64,000 bases of DNA from Thermomonas brevis (GCF_014395425.1 NZ_CP060711.1:1116001-1180000); one strand, 5' to 3'; counted from the first letter of the stretch, positions 45,393 to 55,519 are shown. Notes: generated by a model from the letters alone, not told the origin. Numbers and translations are program-made.

Positions 45393-45788
45393 TCAGTGCT
45401 CTTCGTCTTCCAGCAGTTCGGCGTAGGCGTCGGGCTCGAGCAGTTCGTTGAGCTGGTCGGCGTCGGCGATCTCCACCACGAACAGCCAGCCGTCGCCGTA
45501 GGCGTCCTCGTTGATGGTCTCCGGCTTGTCGGCCAGCGCGGCGTTGACCTCGATCACCTTACCGCTGACGGGCGCGTACACGTCGGACGCCGCCTTCACC
45601 GATTCCACCACCGCGCAGGCGTTGCCGGCCTCGACCGTGTCGCCGACGTTCGGCAGCTCCACGTACACCAGGTCGCCGAGCAGGCCCTGGGCGTGGTCGG
45701 AGATGCCGACGGTGGCGCGGCCGTTGCCTTCGGCACGGACCCATTCGTGGGATTTGAGGAACTTGAGGTCGCCGGGGATCTCGCTCAT
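45393..45788 (-). CDS. gcvH: Glycine cleavage system H protein
   Basis: The lipoyl carrier of the glycine cleavage system, shuttling the aminomethyl group between the P, T and L proteins. The 131-residue length is normal. The lipoylation site is the lysine in [19 protein letters not shown] (about residue 65), and the N-terminus [20 protein letters not shown] is typical. It is the second gene after gcvT on the same strand, 66 bp apart, and is followed by a strong terminator. The P protein gene is not in this window. Confidence 0.98.
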   Translation of the reverse strand: MSEIPGDLKFLKSHEWVRAEGNGRATVGISDHAQGLLGDLVYVELPNVGDTVEAGNACAVVESVKAASDVYAPVSGKVIEVNAALADKPETINEDAYGDGWLFVVEIADADQLNELLEPDAYAELLEDEEH

Positions 45789-45854
45789 CGGGATGACTCC
45801 TGTCGCGCAGTGCGTGGGGGGTTGGGAAAGTCTAGCGAAGCGGAAGCGGAAAGG

Positions 45855-46955
45855 TCAGATGCCGGGCTGGACGGTGTTGTCGCGGACGAAGGGGAACTTC
45901 ACCACGCGCACCGGGACTTCCTTGCCGCGGATGTCGACGCGGACGTCGCCGGGCTCGCCGGCGGGGATGCGGGCGAAGGCGATCGCCTTGCCGATGGTCG
46001 GCGAGAACGTGCCGGAAAGAATTTCACCCTCGCCACCCGCGGTCAGCACTTTCTGGCCGTGGCGCAGCACGCCCTTCTCGTCCATCACCAGGCCGACCAT
46101 CTGGCGCGCGCTGCCGGATGCCTGCCGGGCTTCCAGCGCGGCGCGGCCGATGAAGTCGCGGCCCTCGTCGAGCGAAACGGTCCAGGCCAGCGCGGCCTCG
46201 AACGGCGACACGTCCTCGTCCATGTCCTGGCCGTACAGATTCATGCCGGCTTCCAGCCGCAGGGTGTCGCGCGCGCCGAGGCCGGCCGGCTTCACGCCCG
46301 CCGCCAGCAGCGCGTTCCAGAACGCGACGGTCTGCGCTTCCGGCACGATCACCTCGAAGCCGTCCTCGCCGGTGTAGCCGGTGCGGGCGACGAACACGTC
46401 CACGCCGTCCGTGGTCTGCGCGGCGCGGGCGGAGAAGCGCGCCAGCTTCGACACCGGCGCGCGGTCGTCCTCGCGCAGCAGGCCGATCACCTTGTCGCGC
46501 GCGGTCGGGCCCTGCACGGCGACCATGCCGAACTCGGGACGCTCCTTCACCTCGACGCCGAACGCCCTGGCCTGCTCGCCGATCCACGCCAGGTCCTTGT
46601 CGCGGGTGGACGCGTTGACCACCAGCCGGAACCAGTCCTCGGACATGAAGTAGACGATCAGGTCGTCGATCACGCCACCGCGCTCATTGAGCATCGCGGT
46701 GTACAGCGCCTTGCCCGGCTTCTGCAGCTTGTCGACGTTGTTGGCGACCAGATGGCGCAGGAACTCGCGGGTGCGCGCGCCGTTGAGGTCCACCACGGTC
46801 ATGTGGCTGACGTCGAACATGCCGGCATCGCGGCGCACCTGGTGGTGCTCGTCGATCTGCGAGCCGTAGTGGATCGGCATGTCCCAGCCGCCGAAGTCGA
46901 CCATCTTGGCGCCGAGCGCGCGATGGGTGTCGTTGAGGATGGTCTTGTGCGTCAT
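45855..46955 (-). CDS. gcvT: Glycine cleavage system T protein (aminomethyltransferase)
   Basis: Releases ammonia from the aminomethyl group on GcvH and transfers the carbon to tetrahydrofolate. The 366-residue protein shows the family motifs [50 protein letters not shown] and [20 protein letters not shown]. It lies upstream of gcvH in an operon. The gap to the next upstream gene is about 50 bp, too short for a glycine riboswitch, and none is seen. Confidence 0.98.
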   Translation of the reverse strand: MTHKTILNDTHRALGAKMVDFGGWDMPIHYGSQIDEHHQVRRDAGMFDVSHMTVVDLNGARTREFLRHLVANNVDKLQKPGKALYTAMLNERGGVIDDLIVYFMSEDWFRLVVNASTRDKDLAWIGEQARAFGVEVKERPEFGMVAVQGPTARDKVIGLLREDDRAPVSKLARFSARAAQTTDGVDVFVARTGYTGEDGFEVIVPEAQTVAFWNALLAAGVKPAGLGARDTLRLEAGMNLYGQDMDEDVSPFEAALAWTVSLDEGRDFIGRAALEARQASGSARQMVGLVMDEKGVLRHGQKVLTAGGEGEILSGTFSPTIGKAIAFARIPAGEPGDVRVDIRGKEVPVRVVKFPFVRDNTVQPGI

Positions 46956-47004
46956 GGGAAGCCTGCCTGCGTGGGGACCGGCATTATCCCAGACCGGCGC
47001 GCCC

Positions 47005-47451
47005 CTACGCGCCGGTATGCGCGGCCGCTTCGACCTGCAGGGTCATGGCGTCGCCGCCGACGATCCGCACCGGCGTACCGGCCGGCAGGTCGGGGCCGGC
47101 GACGTCCCAGTAGGCGTCGGCGATCTGCACGCGTCCGCGGCCTTCGACGATGGCGCGCTCCAGCGGCACCACCCGCCCGACCAGCGCCGCCGTGCGCCGG
47201 TTCAGCGCGGGCTGGTCGCTGGGACGCTCGCGGTTGCGGAACCAGCGCCGGTAGACCTGGATCGACACGAAGCTCAGCGCGACGAACGCCGCCACCTGCA
47301 CCAGCAGCGGGATGCCCGGCACCAGCAGCACGCCCAGGAACACCGCCGCCGCGGCGAAGCCCAGCCACAGCATGAAGGCGCCGGGCGCCATCGCCTCGGC
47401 GGCGAACAGCAGCAGCGCGAACGCCGCCCATGCAAACACGTCCCAGCGCAT
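47005..47451 (-). CDS. NfeD-family membrane protein
   Basis: A 148-residue protein with three hydrophobic segments in residues 1-70 ([40 protein letters not shown]). A C-terminal OB-fold domain follows (about residues 85-148, [32 protein letters not shown]). This short NfeD form (NfeD1b) is typically co-encoded with a stomatin-like protein, as here: the stomatin gene ends two bases upstream on the same strand. The pair probably acts in membrane-domain organisation; the mechanism is not known. Confidence 0.93.
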   Translation of the reverse strand: MRWDVFAWAAFALLLFAAEAMAPGAFMLWLGFAAAAVFLGVLLVPGIPLLVQVAAFVALSFVSIQVYRRWFRNRERPSDQPALNRRTAALVGRVVPLERAIVEGRGRVQIADAYWDVAGPDLPAGTPVRIVGGDAMTLQVEAAAHTGA

Positions 47452-47453
47452 CG

Positions 47454-48380
47454 TCAGTTCCCCTTCGCCGACGCCTTGCCCATGGCTTCCTTCGCCAGCT
47501 CGGCGATGCCGCCGAGCGAGCCGATGATCCCGGACGACTCCATCGGCATCATCACGAACTTCTGGTTCGGGGCCTGCGCCAGATCCCGGAACGCCTCGAT
47601 GTACTTCTGCGCGACGAAGTAGTTGATCGCCTGCACGTTGCCGCCGGCGATCGCCTCCGACACCATCCGGGTGGCGTTGGCCTCGGCCTCGGCCAGGCGT
47701 TCGCGCGCTTCGGCCTGACGGAACGCGGCCTCCTTGTCGCCTTCGGCCGAGAGGATGGCCGACTGCTTCTCGCCCTCGGCCTTGAGGATCGCCGACTGCC
47801 GCAGACCCTCGGCCTCGAGGATGTTGGCGCGCTTCTCGCGCTCGGCCTTCATCTGCCGGGCCATCGAATCGACCAGATCGCGCGGCGGCTGGATGTCCTT
47901 CAGCTCGATGCGGTTGACCTTGATGCCCCAGGGATGGGTCGCTTCATCGACGGCGTGCAGCACCTTGGTATTGATCTCGTCGCGCTTGGACAGCGACTCG
48001 TCCAGGTCCATCGAACCGATCGCGGTGCGGATGTTGGTCATCACCAGGTTGAGGATGGCCACTTCGAGCTGGGCCACCTCGTAGGCCGCCTTGGCCGCAT
48101 CCAGCACCTGGAAATAGACCACGCCGTCCACCTTCACCACGGCGTTGTCCTTGGTGATGACATCCTGGCTGGGCACGTCCATCACCTGTTCCATCATGTT
48201 GATCTTGCGGCCCACGCCGTAGACCACCGGCATCAGGAAGTGCAGGCCGGGCTCCATCGTGTGGGTGTAGCGGCCGAACCGCTCCACCGTCCACTCGTAG
48301 CCCTGCGGCACCATGCGCACGGTCTTGGACAGCAGGATGATGCCGGCGAGCAGCAGGATCAGCGCAAGTACGGGTGCCAT
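47454..48380 (-). CDS. Stomatin/prohibitin-like SPFH protein (QmcA type)
   Basis: A 308-residue SPFH protein anchored by an N-terminal helix (VLALILLLAGIILLSKTVRM). The SPFH domain follows (VPQGYEWTVERFGRYTHTME, ITKDNAVVKVDGVVYFQVLD), then a coiled-coil rich in alanine and glutamate (residues 190-245, MKAEREKRANILEAEGLRQS). The end includes AINYFVAQKYIEAFRDLAQA. The start at 48380 is chosen because it precedes the anchor directly; the frame is open far upstream through the opposite-strand sigma gene and is not coding there. It forms an operon with NfeD. Confidence 0.95.
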   Translation of the reverse strand: MAPVLALILLLAGIILLSKTVRMVPQGYEWTVERFGRYTHTMEPGLHFLMPVVYGVGRKINMMEQVMDVPSQDVITKDNAVVKVDGVVYFQVLDAAKAAYEVAQLEVAILNLVMTNIRTAIGSMDLDESLSKRDEINTKVLHAVDEATHPWGIKVNRIELKDIQPPRDLVDSMARQMKAEREKRANILEAEGLRQSAILKAEGEKQSAILSAEGDKEAAFRQAEARERLAEAEANATRMVSEAIAGGNVQAINYFVAQKYIEAFRDLAQAPNQKFVMMPMESSGIIGSLGGIAELAKEAMGKASAKGN

Positions 48381-48488
48381 TCGGATGTCCTCCCTGGATG
48401 ATGCGTCCAGTATAGGGACGCGCGCCCCGCGCCGGGGCGCCGATGCGGGCTGCGACCCTTTCGCGCCCCGGCGCATCCACAGACAGGA

Positions 48489-49079
48489 ATGACCGGCCCG
48501 ACTTCCAGCTTCGCGATCGACGTCCCCGCCGCCCTGCTCGCCCGCGCGCGCGGCGGCGAGGCGGCGGCGCTGGAGCAGCTGTTCCGCTGGTTCGAGCGGC
48601 CGGTGTTCACGCTGGCGCTGCGCATCTGCGGCGACCGCAGCGAAGCGGACGACGTGCTGCAGGACACCATGCTGAAGGTGTTCTCCTCGCTCGACCGTTT
48701 CCGCGGCGACGGCGGCAGCCCGTTCTGGGGCTGGCTGCGGCAGGTGGCGGTGAACGAGGCGCTGATGCGGCTGCGCCGCAGCCGCCGGCTGGACGTGGAC
48801 GACGACGCGGTGGACGCGCTGGCCGAAGACCTGGTCCCGCCGCCGCCCGCGGCCGCCGATGCCGCCCTGCTGCAGCGCGCGCTGGCGCAGCTGCCCGACG
48901 CCACCCGCAGCGTGCTGTGGCTGTACCACGCCGAGGGCTATACCCATCAGGAGATCGCCGAGGCGATGCAGCGCAGCGTGAGTTTTTCGAAATCGCAGCT
49001 GGCCCGCGGCACCCGCCGCCTGCGCACGCTGCTGCAAGTCGACACGCCCGCACCGGACAAGGAGCACGCCCATGCCTGA
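48489..49079 (+). CDS. ECF-type RNA polymerase sigma factor
   Basis: A 196-residue sigma factor. Region 2 appears at about residues 28-95 (EQLFRWFERPVFTLALRICG, ADDVLQDTMLKVFSSLDRFR, FWGWLRQVAVNEALMRLRRS) and region 4 at about residues 130-185 (LPDATRSVLWLYHAEGYTHQ, SFSKSQLARGTRRLRTLL). Its 3' end overlaps the next gene by eight bases, and a PDZ protein follows, giving a three-gene operon that probably monitors the envelope. It is different in sequence from the ECF factor at 11891. Confidence 0.93.
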   Translation: MTGPTSSFAIDVPAALLARARGGEAAALEQLFRWFERPVFTLALRICGDRSEADDVLQDTMLKVFSSLDRFRGDGGSPFWGWLRQVAVNEALMRLRRSRRLDVDDDAVDALAEDLVPPPPAAADAALLQRALAQLPDATRSVLWLYHAEGYTHQEIAEAMQRSVSFSKSQLARGTRRLRTLLQVDTPAPDKEHAHA

Positions 49080-49863
49080 CGCCAGCGGCCACGAACGCCA
49101 TTCCCTGCCGCCGCGCTGGAGCGACGCGTTCGCGGCGTTGCCCCTGGACGCCGCGCCGCCGCAGGCGTGGGAGCGGTTGCGCGCGCGGCTGCCGGCGAAA
49201 CCCGTGCGCGTTCGCGGGCGCTGGCCGCTGTGGCTGGCGGCCGCGGCTTCACTGGCGGCGGTCGGGATGCTGTCGATGCCGATGTGGGGACCATCGGGAA
49301 ACGTCGGCAGCCACTCTTATACAAGCGCGACTCCCGCGACCTCGGCTGCCGTACCACCCGTGGCCGCAAGCCCGAACTCGCCCGTCGGCGCGAACCCGAT
49401 TGCGCTGGTCACACCGGAGCGAACGGCGCAGGACTCCCGATCGCAAGGTAACAGCGCATCGCGCTCGGCATCGACGGCCGCCGCCCGCGAACGCCCGCGC
49501 GAAGAGGCCATCGCGGCAACGGCAACCAGCCCCCGGCGCATCGCCCCTTCCCGTCGCGCGCGCCCCGAATCCAACCTCGAACCCCTCTACGCCGAATCCG
49601 CGCAGCTGGAAGCGCTGCTCGCCGTGGCGCGCGACGACCGCATCGCCAGCAGCGGCGCTGCCGCGCTGACCGACAGCCTCGACGCCGAGCTTGCGGCGAT
49701 CGACGCGACCCTGATCCAGCCCGGCCTGGACGCGCCGCGCCGCGCCGGCCTGTGGCGCCAGCGCGTGGACACGCTGCGCCAGCTGGCCGGCGTCGAAACC
49801 ACCCGCCGCCTGCTGTCCGCGCGCGGCGAAACCTACGACGCGGCGCTGGTCAGCATCGATTGA
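49072..49863 (+). CDS. Probable membrane anti-sigma-type protein
   Basis: A 263-residue protein with a short cytoplasmic N-terminus (PRWSDAFAALPLDAAPPQAW), one membrane segment at about residues 52-68 (LWLAAAASLAAVGMLSMPMW), a low-complexity Ser/Thr/Ala/Arg linker and a helical periplasmic C-terminus (residues 180-263, ESAQLEALLAVARDDRIASS). The overlap with the sigma gene and this topology suggest an anti-sigma role. No known anti-sigma motif is visible, so the assignment is contextual. Expression is probably coupled to the sigma factor through the eight-base overlap. Confidence 0.65.
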   Translation: MPDASGHERHSLPPRWSDAFAALPLDAAPPQAWERLRARLPAKPVRVRGRWPLWLAAAASLAAVGMLSMPMWGPSGNVGSHSYTSATPATSAAVPPVAASPNSPVGANPIALVTPERTAQDSRSQGNSASRSASTAAARERPREEAIAATATSPRRIAPSRRARPESNLEPLYAESAQLEALLAVARDDRIASSGAAALTDSLDAELAAIDATLIQPGLDAPRRAGLWRQRVDTLRQLAGVETTRRLLSARGETYDAALVSID

Positions 49864-49901
49864 TCGCCCGCCTTTTCCCAAGCACCACAACGAGGACGCC
49901 C

Positions 49902-51191
49902 ATGAAGCTCGCCCCCCTTTGCAACGCCCTGACCTTGGCCCTGGGACTGACCGCCGGCGCCGCCGCCGCCGCGCAGGACGCGCCCAAGGCGCCGCCGACG
50001 CCGCAGCAGAAACAGGAACTGGACGCCGCCCGCAGCGCGCTCGACAAGGCGGCGGAGCGCTATGCCGACCTCGCCGCCCGCTACGGCGGCGCGGACAAGA
50101 TCGTGCGGATCGAACGCAGCGCACTGCGCAAGCCGGTGATCGGGGTGGTGCTGGCGGCAGACGAGCAGGCCGGCGTGCGCATCGCCGGGGTGACGCCGGA
50201 CAGCGCGGCGGCCGCGGTGGGCCTGAAGAGCGGCGACCGGCTGGTCAGCATCGACGGCAAGCGGGTCGACGCGGCCGGTGCCGCCGCGCGGGTCGACCAA
50301 GCGCGCGAGCTGCTGTCCGCGCTGGACGCGAAGACCGCGGTGAAGCTGGGCTACGAGCGCGCGGGCAAGCCCGGCACGGTGTCGGTGACGCCGAAGGTCG
50401 GCGAGCGCGTGCTGGTGGTGCCGCGCGGCGCGCGGTTCGACGGCGACACCAAGGTCTTCGTCGGCGGCGATGGCGTATTCGACATCGAGGCCGACCGCGT
50501 GGACGGCGAATTGGCGGCGCCCGCGCGCATCGCGATGGCGAAGGCGCTGTCGTCCACGGGCGGCGCGCGGCGCGCCGGCGAACTGGCCTTCGCGATCGCG
50601 CCCGACGTGCGCCGCGAGATCATCCGTCTCGGCAGCGACTGCGAAGGCAAGGACTGCAAGCTGCCGGCGCTGGCCGAGGCGCTGCGCTGGAACGGCCTCA
50701 ACCTCGCCGCGGTCGATGCGCAGCTGGGCCGCTACTTCGGCACCGACACCGGCGTGCTGGTGCTCAGCGCAGGCAAGGACCTGGACGCGCTGCAGGGCGG
50801 CGACGTGATCCTGAAGATCGCCGGCAAGCCGGTCGCCAGCCCGCGCGAGGCGATGGAGCTGCTGCGCGCGCAGCCGGCCGACGGCAAGGTGGCGGTGGAC
50901 TACCTGCGCGACCGCAAGGCCGGCGCCGCGCAGGTCGCCGTGCCGAAGGCGCTGCCGTTCCCGGCGTTCCATGTAAGCGCGCCGGTGGCGGGCGAAGGCA
51001 CGAACGTGCGCCGCGTCATGGTGATCGACAAGGACGGCAAGACCCAGGCCTGGGAAGGCGGCAAGGACGACGCGCCGCCGGCCTGGGTGCAGGCGCTGCC
51101 CAAGGACGGCCCGCACGCGGAAAAGCGCGTGCAGATCATCCGCAGGGACGCCGCCGGCGCCGACGCGCCACCGGCGGAACAAGGCGACTGA
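49902..51191 (+). CDS. Exported protein with two PDZ-like domains
   Basis: A 429-residue protein with a signal peptide (LCNALTLALGLTAGAAAAAQ). A PDZ domain lies at about residues 85-150 (IGVVLAADEQAGVRIAGVTP, GLKSGDRLVSIDGKRV). A second PDZ-like segment lies at about residues 275-345 (LNLAAVDAQLGRYFGTDTGV, GDVILKIAGKPVASPREAME). No protease domain or catalytic triad is present, so it is probably a periplasmic binding or sensing protein rather than a Deg-type protease. It follows the sigma/anti-sigma pair by 38 bp and ends at a strong terminator. Confidence 0.85.
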   Translation: MKLAPLCNALTLALGLTAGAAAAAQDAPKAPPTPQQKQELDAARSALDKAAERYADLAARYGGADKIVRIERSALRKPVIGVVLAADEQAGVRIAGVTPDSAAAAVGLKSGDRLVSIDGKRVDAAGAAARVDQARELLSALDAKTAVKLGYERAGKPGTVSVTPKVGERVLVVPRGARFDGDTKVFVGGDGVFDIEADRVDGELAAPARIAMAKALSSTGGARRAGELAFAIAPDVRREIIRLGSDCEGKDCKLPALAEALRWNGLNLAAVDAQLGRYFGTDTGVLVLSAGKDLDALQGGDVILKIAGKPVASPREAMELLRAQPADGKVAVDYLRDRKAGAAQVAVPKALPFPAFHVSAPVAGEGTNVRRVMVIDKDGKTQAWEGGKDDAPPAWVQALPKDGPHAEKRVQIIRRDAAGADAPPAEQGD

Positions 51192-51201
51192 CCGGAAACG
51201 A

Positions 51202-51230
51202 CGAAGCCCCGCCATGCGGGGCTTCGTTTC
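51202..51230 (+). terminator. Intrinsic terminator after the PDZ-protein gene
   Basis: An 11-base-pair stem (CGAAGCCCCGC / GCGGGGCTTCG, three-base loop) is followed by TTTC. It separates the plus-strand sigma operon from the minus-strand heme locus and may also stop transcription from the right. Confidence 0.85.
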
Positions 51231-51248
51231 GCATCGCACCGGGCAGGG

Positions 51249-51572
51249 TCAATCGCCTGTCCGGTTCGCCAGGTGCACCTTCGCCTGCTCGCGCACGAAG
51301 CGGCGGCCGGGATTGGAGCCCCGGATCCAGTCGTCGGGCGCGAACAGCTCGAACAGACCGACCTTGAACAGGGTCGGGATCGATAGCGCGAGCTCCCGCT
51401 CCACCTCGCCGCGCTCGCCGGCGTTGTACAGGCCGATGTTGTGCAGCATGGCGGCGACGGTGCCGGTCTGAACCCGGCTGCCGTCCTTGAGCAGCACGGA
51501 CGGCAGCATCTCGCCCTCGGAAACGATCTTATGGTTGATCTCCGCCAGCCGGGCCGCATCGTCCGCAGGCAT
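51249..51572 (-). CDS. Conserved-looking hypothetical protein at the end of the heme operon
   Basis: A 107-residue soluble protein (MPADDAARLAEINHKIVSEG at the start, then GSRVQTGTVAAMLHNIGLYN and LALSIPTLFKVGLFELFAPD). I do not recognise the function. GAGG six bases upstream favours the ATG at 51572 over one at 51602. It is the last gene of the minus-strand run hemP - receptor - accessory genes and is probably co-transcribed with them. Confidence 0.7.
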   Translation of the reverse strand: MPADDAARLAEINHKIVSEGEMLPSVLLKDGSRVQTGTVAAMLHNIGLYNAGERGEVERELALSIPTLFKVGLFELFAPDDWIRGSNPGRRFVREQAKVHLANRTGD

Positions 51573-51613
51573 TCGCACCTCGCCGGATTGCTCGCGTTCC
51601 ATGCACGGCGCCG

Positions 51614-52564
51614 TCAGCGGTTGGCCGCCGCACCGGTCACCGCCGCCGGCTCGACCCAATCCGCGAACGCCTTGTCGATGTCGGCGTCGGCCACCGCCTT
51701 GTCCTGCTGCACGTCGTCGGCCTGGGTGAACAGCGCCATGATCAGCTGCATGCCGTCGATCTTGGTCTTCAGGTGCAGGCCCGGCGACACGTCCAGCAGC
51801 GCCGACCAGCGCGCGCGCACCTTCGCCCAGTAGTCCTTGGTGGCGTCCCAGTACGCGTAGGCGGGCTTGAAGTCGGTGTCCTCGACCTTGCGGTAGTCGT
51901 TGAAGCCGAACTCGCGGACGATGTCCTCGCGGCTGCCGTCGGCCTTGCGCAGCACCTTGGTGTTGAGCTGCTCGTGGGTCCAGCCGCCGGCGACGATGGT
52001 GTGGCGGTTGATCACCTCCAGCGCGTTGTAGTCGCTGCGGCGGGTGTATTCGCGGCGCGGCAGCGGGCGCCAGGTGGTGTCGCTGGTCCAGGTGGAGACG
52101 CCGCGCTCGTGCGTCCACTTGCCGGTGCCGCAGTAGCGCGGCGCGTCGTCGACCTCGAAGACGCACTGCGTCCACGCGCCGCGGGTAAGGTCGGCCGGGA
52201 TGCCGCGCACCGCCCAGGTGCGGCCGCCGTCGAACTCGAAGCGCTTGGCCGCCTCGAACGTCCAGTCCTGCCGCCAGTGCTTGGTGACGTGGCCGCTCTT
52301 GGGATCGACCAGCACGTGCTGCAGCACGATCTTCGCCGGCGTGTCCTCGACCACGATCACCGCTTCGTCGCCGGCCGCGCGCTCGGCGGCGGCGCGCTCG
52401 TAGCCGGGCTTGAGCAGGGTGGTTTCGTCGAAGGCGAAATCGACTTCGTACCCGCCCTGCATCGCCAGGATCGCCTTGCGGTCCGCGTCCGGCGGATCGC
52501 CCGCGAAGGCGGGCCCGCAGGCGCACAGCGCCAGCAGCAGGGAAACGAACGGCTTGACGGTCAT
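51614..52564 (-). CDS. DUF6607-like secreted protein of the heme locus
   Basis: A 316-residue protein with a signal peptide (FVSLLLALCACGPAFAGDPP). The body is rich in tryptophan and tyrosine: AILAMQGGYEVDFAFDETTL, HWRQDWTFEAAKRFEFDGGR, CGTGKWTHERGVSTWTSDTT. It resembles the uncharacterised DUF6607 family, which tends to lie beside heme or siderophore TonB receptors. The family name is from memory. The start at 52564 overlaps the preceding gene by four bases (ATGA). A periplasmic role in heme handling is inferred from location only. Confidence 0.75.
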   Translation of the reverse strand: MTVKPFVSLLLALCACGPAFAGDPPDADRKAILAMQGGYEVDFAFDETTLLKPGYERAAAERAAGDEAVIVVEDTPAKIVLQHVLVDPKSGHVTKHWRQDWTFEAAKRFEFDGGRTWAVRGIPADLTRGAWTQCVFEVDDAPRYCGTGKWTHERGVSTWTSDTTWRPLPRREYTRRSDYNALEVINRHTIVAGGWTHEQLNTKVLRKADGSREDIVREFGFNDYRKVEDTDFKPAYAYWDATKDYWAKVRARWSALLDVSPGLHLKTKIDGMQLIMALFTQADDVQQDKAVADADIDKAFADWVEPAAVTGAAANR

Positions 52565-53160
52565 GCGCACATCCTCGTGTCGAACAAGTGGATATCTTCG
52601 GGGGTTTTCATGGTGGATGCCGCATCGCGGCCACGGGGATTGTCGAACAGCGCGTCGCCGGCGATGCCTTCGCGGCGGACGATCCGGCCCGCCACGTCCA
52701 GGCCGCAGGCCGACAGCCTCGGCAAGCTGGCCGCCAGCAGCGGCAGGTCGGCGAAGCCCGGTCCGCCCGACACGGCGTGCAGGCGCAGCACGCTGGCACG
52801 CCAGCCCGGCCCGCTTAGCCGCCGCGCCACGCGCCGCCACAGGCGTTCGCCGATGCCCAGCTCCGGCTCCGTCGTGCGGCTTTCCGGCAGGCCGGCCACC
52901 GCCTGTTCCCAGGCCAGGAAGTCGGTGTCCGGCAGCAGATGCAGGCGCCAGCAGCAGCGGCCTTCGCCGTCGAAGAACTGCAGGCTCTCGCGCAGGCCGT
53001 CGTTGTCCAGCGCGCGCTCGCAGGCCACCCGCGCCGCCTGCGACCAGCCTTCCAGTTCGCTGCCGGCGCCGCTGCGATACAGGCACAACACGGCGCCCAG
53101 CGCCGCCAGTTGCTGCGGATGCGGCAGACGCGGCAGGCCGGGCGGCGCGACGGACGGCAT
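52561..53160 (-). CDS. Hypothetical protein of the heme locus
   Basis: A 199-residue soluble protein without signal peptide. It contains LPHPQQLAALGAVLCLYRSG at the N-terminus, RESLQFFDGEGRCCWRLHLL in the middle and DIHLFDTRMCA at the end. It may be a heme-degradation or heme-transfer accessory, since genes in this position often encode hemin-transport proteins, but I see no diagnostic heme ligand motif. It is six bases after the receptor gene and overlaps the next gene by four bases. Confidence 0.6.
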   Translation of the reverse strand: MPSVAPPGLPRLPHPQQLAALGAVLCLYRSGAGSELEGWSQAARVACERALDNDGLRESLQFFDGEGRCCWRLHLLPDTDFLAWEQAVAGLPESRTTEPELGIGERLWRRVARRLSGPGWRASVLRLHAVSGGPGFADLPLLAASLPRLSACGLDVAGRIVRREGIAGDALFDNPRGRDAASTMKTPEDIHLFDTRMCA

Positions 53161-53166
53161 GGCGCG

Positions 53167-55427
53167 CTACCACTCCACCTGCACGGAGGCGGAGATCGTG
53201 CGGCCGGGCGCGGTGTAGCGATCCAGCACGGCGCTGGTCGAACCGGCCAGCGGCACGTCGCCCGCCGCCCAGTACTTGCGGTCGCCGAGGTTGGCGATGC
53301 CCACGTTGAACTTCATCTGCGGGCCCAGCTGCCAGTGCGCGAACAGATCGAGCACGCCGTAGCCGGGCGAGGCGAAATACGTGGCGCCCGGCGGAGGCGT
53401 CGGCATGCGGTCGCGGCGGCCGGCGAAACGGCCGGCCAGCTCCACGCCCAGGCTTCGGCGTCGTAGGCCAGGCCCAGCGTGGCGGTGCGTGGATCGACCG
53501 ATTCCAGCGGCTCGTCGGCGCTGCGGTCCTCGCCGCGCGACCACGACGCCGCGCCGCGCAGCGACCAGCCCGCCAGCGCATCCGCCAGCGCGCCCAGCTC
53601 CAGCCCGGCCTTCAGCTCGACGCCGTGGATGCGCGCGTCGGCCACGTTCTGCGACTGGTAGACCATCAACCCCTGCTGGTTGAAGCCGGTGAACACGAAC
53701 GATTCGATGAAGTCGCGGTAGCGGTTGTCGTAGCCGCTCAGGCTGGCGTAGGCCGCCGGGCCGGAATAGCGCAGGCCCAGCTCGACGCCGTTGCTGGTTT
53801 CCGGCTTCAGATCGGGGTTGGCGATGGCGGTGTAACCGAACTGCACGTTGGTGAAGCCGATGTTGACGTCGGCATACGGCGGCGAGCGGAAGCCGCGCGC
53901 GTAGCCGCCGAACAGCGACCAGTCCTCGTTGAAATGCCAGACCGCGCCGAGCTTGGGCGACACGCTGGTCTTGGTCAGGCCGCTGAGAGTCACGCCGGGA
54001 TTGTCGCCGGCGAAGATCGCGTCCATGTGCGGCTTCAGTTCGTAGCGGTCCACCCGCACCGCCGGCACCAGCCGCAGCGCGCCGCCGACCAGCGCGATCT
54101 CGTCCTGGAAATACGCGGCCGCGTTGGTGGTGGTGCTGAGCGGGAAGTCGCGCACCGGGAAATTGTCGGGCGGCATGTTCGGCGTGCTCGCGCCGGTCAG
54201 CGGGTAGCTGCGCAGGCCGTCGCGGCGCTGCTCGGTCCTGGTGCGGGCCACGTCCAGGCCCCAGGCCAGATCGTGGCTCACCGCGCCGCTATCCAGCGTC
54301 TTGCGGAAGTTGGCCTGCACGCCTTCCACGCGCTGGTCGAAATGGAACCAGCGCTCGCGGACGTCCTGCAACGTCGGCGGCGGCAGCTGCGTGCGCTCCT
54401 CGACGGTGTACTGGGTGGTGGTGCTTTTTTGCGTGTATATCTGCCAGTCGATGGCGTCGGCGAAGCCGCCGTCCAACTGGATCTGATGGCCCAGCGAAAC
54501 GCGCGTGCGGCGTTGCTCGTCGCGCGCGGCCACCCGCGTGTTGTTCGCGCCGGTCAGCGCCTGCACGCCCTGCGAAGTGAGCATGTCGGTGTCGGCGTTG
54601 TCCTCGTTGCCTTCCACGGCCAAGGTGAAGCGCTGGGCGGCGCTGGGCGCGAACACCAGCTTGCCGAGCACGCTGCGGCCGTCGCGATCCTGCGGATTGG
54701 GCTTGGTGCGCGCGGAACCCGTGCCGTCGTTCTCGCCCTGGTTGCGCGTCTCCTGCCCCTGCCGGTGGCTCACCGCCAGCAGGCCGGACCAGCGCTCGCC
54801 GCCGAACGCCGCAGTGGCGCCGGCCGACAGCCCGCTCCACTCGCCGTCGAAGCCGAGCTTGAAACCGAAGTAGGCATCCCTGCCCGCCTTCAGGTAGTCC
54901 GAAGGATCCTTCGTCACGAACGACACGGTGCCGCCCAGCGCGTCCGAGCCGTACAGCGAACTGGTCGGGCCGCGCACGACTTCGACCCGCTTGAGCGTGT
55001 CGAGGTCGACGAAATTGCGGTTGGCGTTGGAGAAGCTGCCGATGGAGAACGCGTCCGGCACCGCGATGCCGTCGGTCTGGATGCGCACGCGGTTGCCGCC
55101 GAGGCCGCGGATGCGGATGTCGCCGATGCCGAAGCGGCCGAAGCTGGTGCCGACGCTGATGCCCGGCTCGTAGCGGAACAGGTCCTTCAGGTCGCCGACC
55201 AGCAGCTCGTCCATGCGCTTGCGGTCGATCTCGTCCACCGTGTTCGGCACGTCGACCAGCGCGCGCTCGGTGCGGGTGGCGGTGACGACCACGCGGTCGA
55301 ACACCTTGACGTCGGCATCGGCATCGGCGGACACGGCGGCGGGGCCGGATCGGGTCTGGGCGTGGAGCGGAACGGCGGAAACGGAGAGCGCGGCGAGCAG
55401 CGCGAGAGACAGCGGGTGCGAACGCAT
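53167..55427 (-). CDS. TonB-dependent heme/hemoglobin receptor, single-base frameshift
   Basis: An outer-membrane heme receptor, about 752 residues if repaired. The signal peptide is LSLALLAALSVSAVPLHAQ. The TonB box/plug region includes VDVPNTVDEIDRKRMDELLV, YEPGISVGTSFGRFGIGDIR and GNRVRIQTDGIAV, and the barrel has LFGGYARGFRSPPYADVNIG and LKPETSNGVELGLRYSG, motifs of hemoglobin/heme receptors. The reading frame breaks at about 53446-53449. Up to there it runs LGLAYDAEAW, and the true continuation GVELAGRFAGRRDRMP lies in another frame down to the terminal SASVQVEW at 53167. One missing G in a G-run would explain it. It is either a sequencing error or a recent mutation. Confidence 0.85.
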
Positions 55428-55519
55428 GGGACTTCCAAAGGGTCGGGGTCGTCTGCTGGCTCGCGCTCGCATGCGCTGGCTGGCGGGAAAACCGGCGCGA
55501 CACGCGCCGGCGGAGCGGT

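Noticed and set aside
46956..47004. Glycine riboswitch ahead of gcvT
   Set aside because: The gap to the neighbouring gene is about 50 bases and contains no riboswitch landmarks.
44914..47375. Long plus-strand frame across gcvH and gcvT
   Set aside because: It is antisense to well-supported genes and passes through the low-complexity GCGC region; no domain is recognisable.
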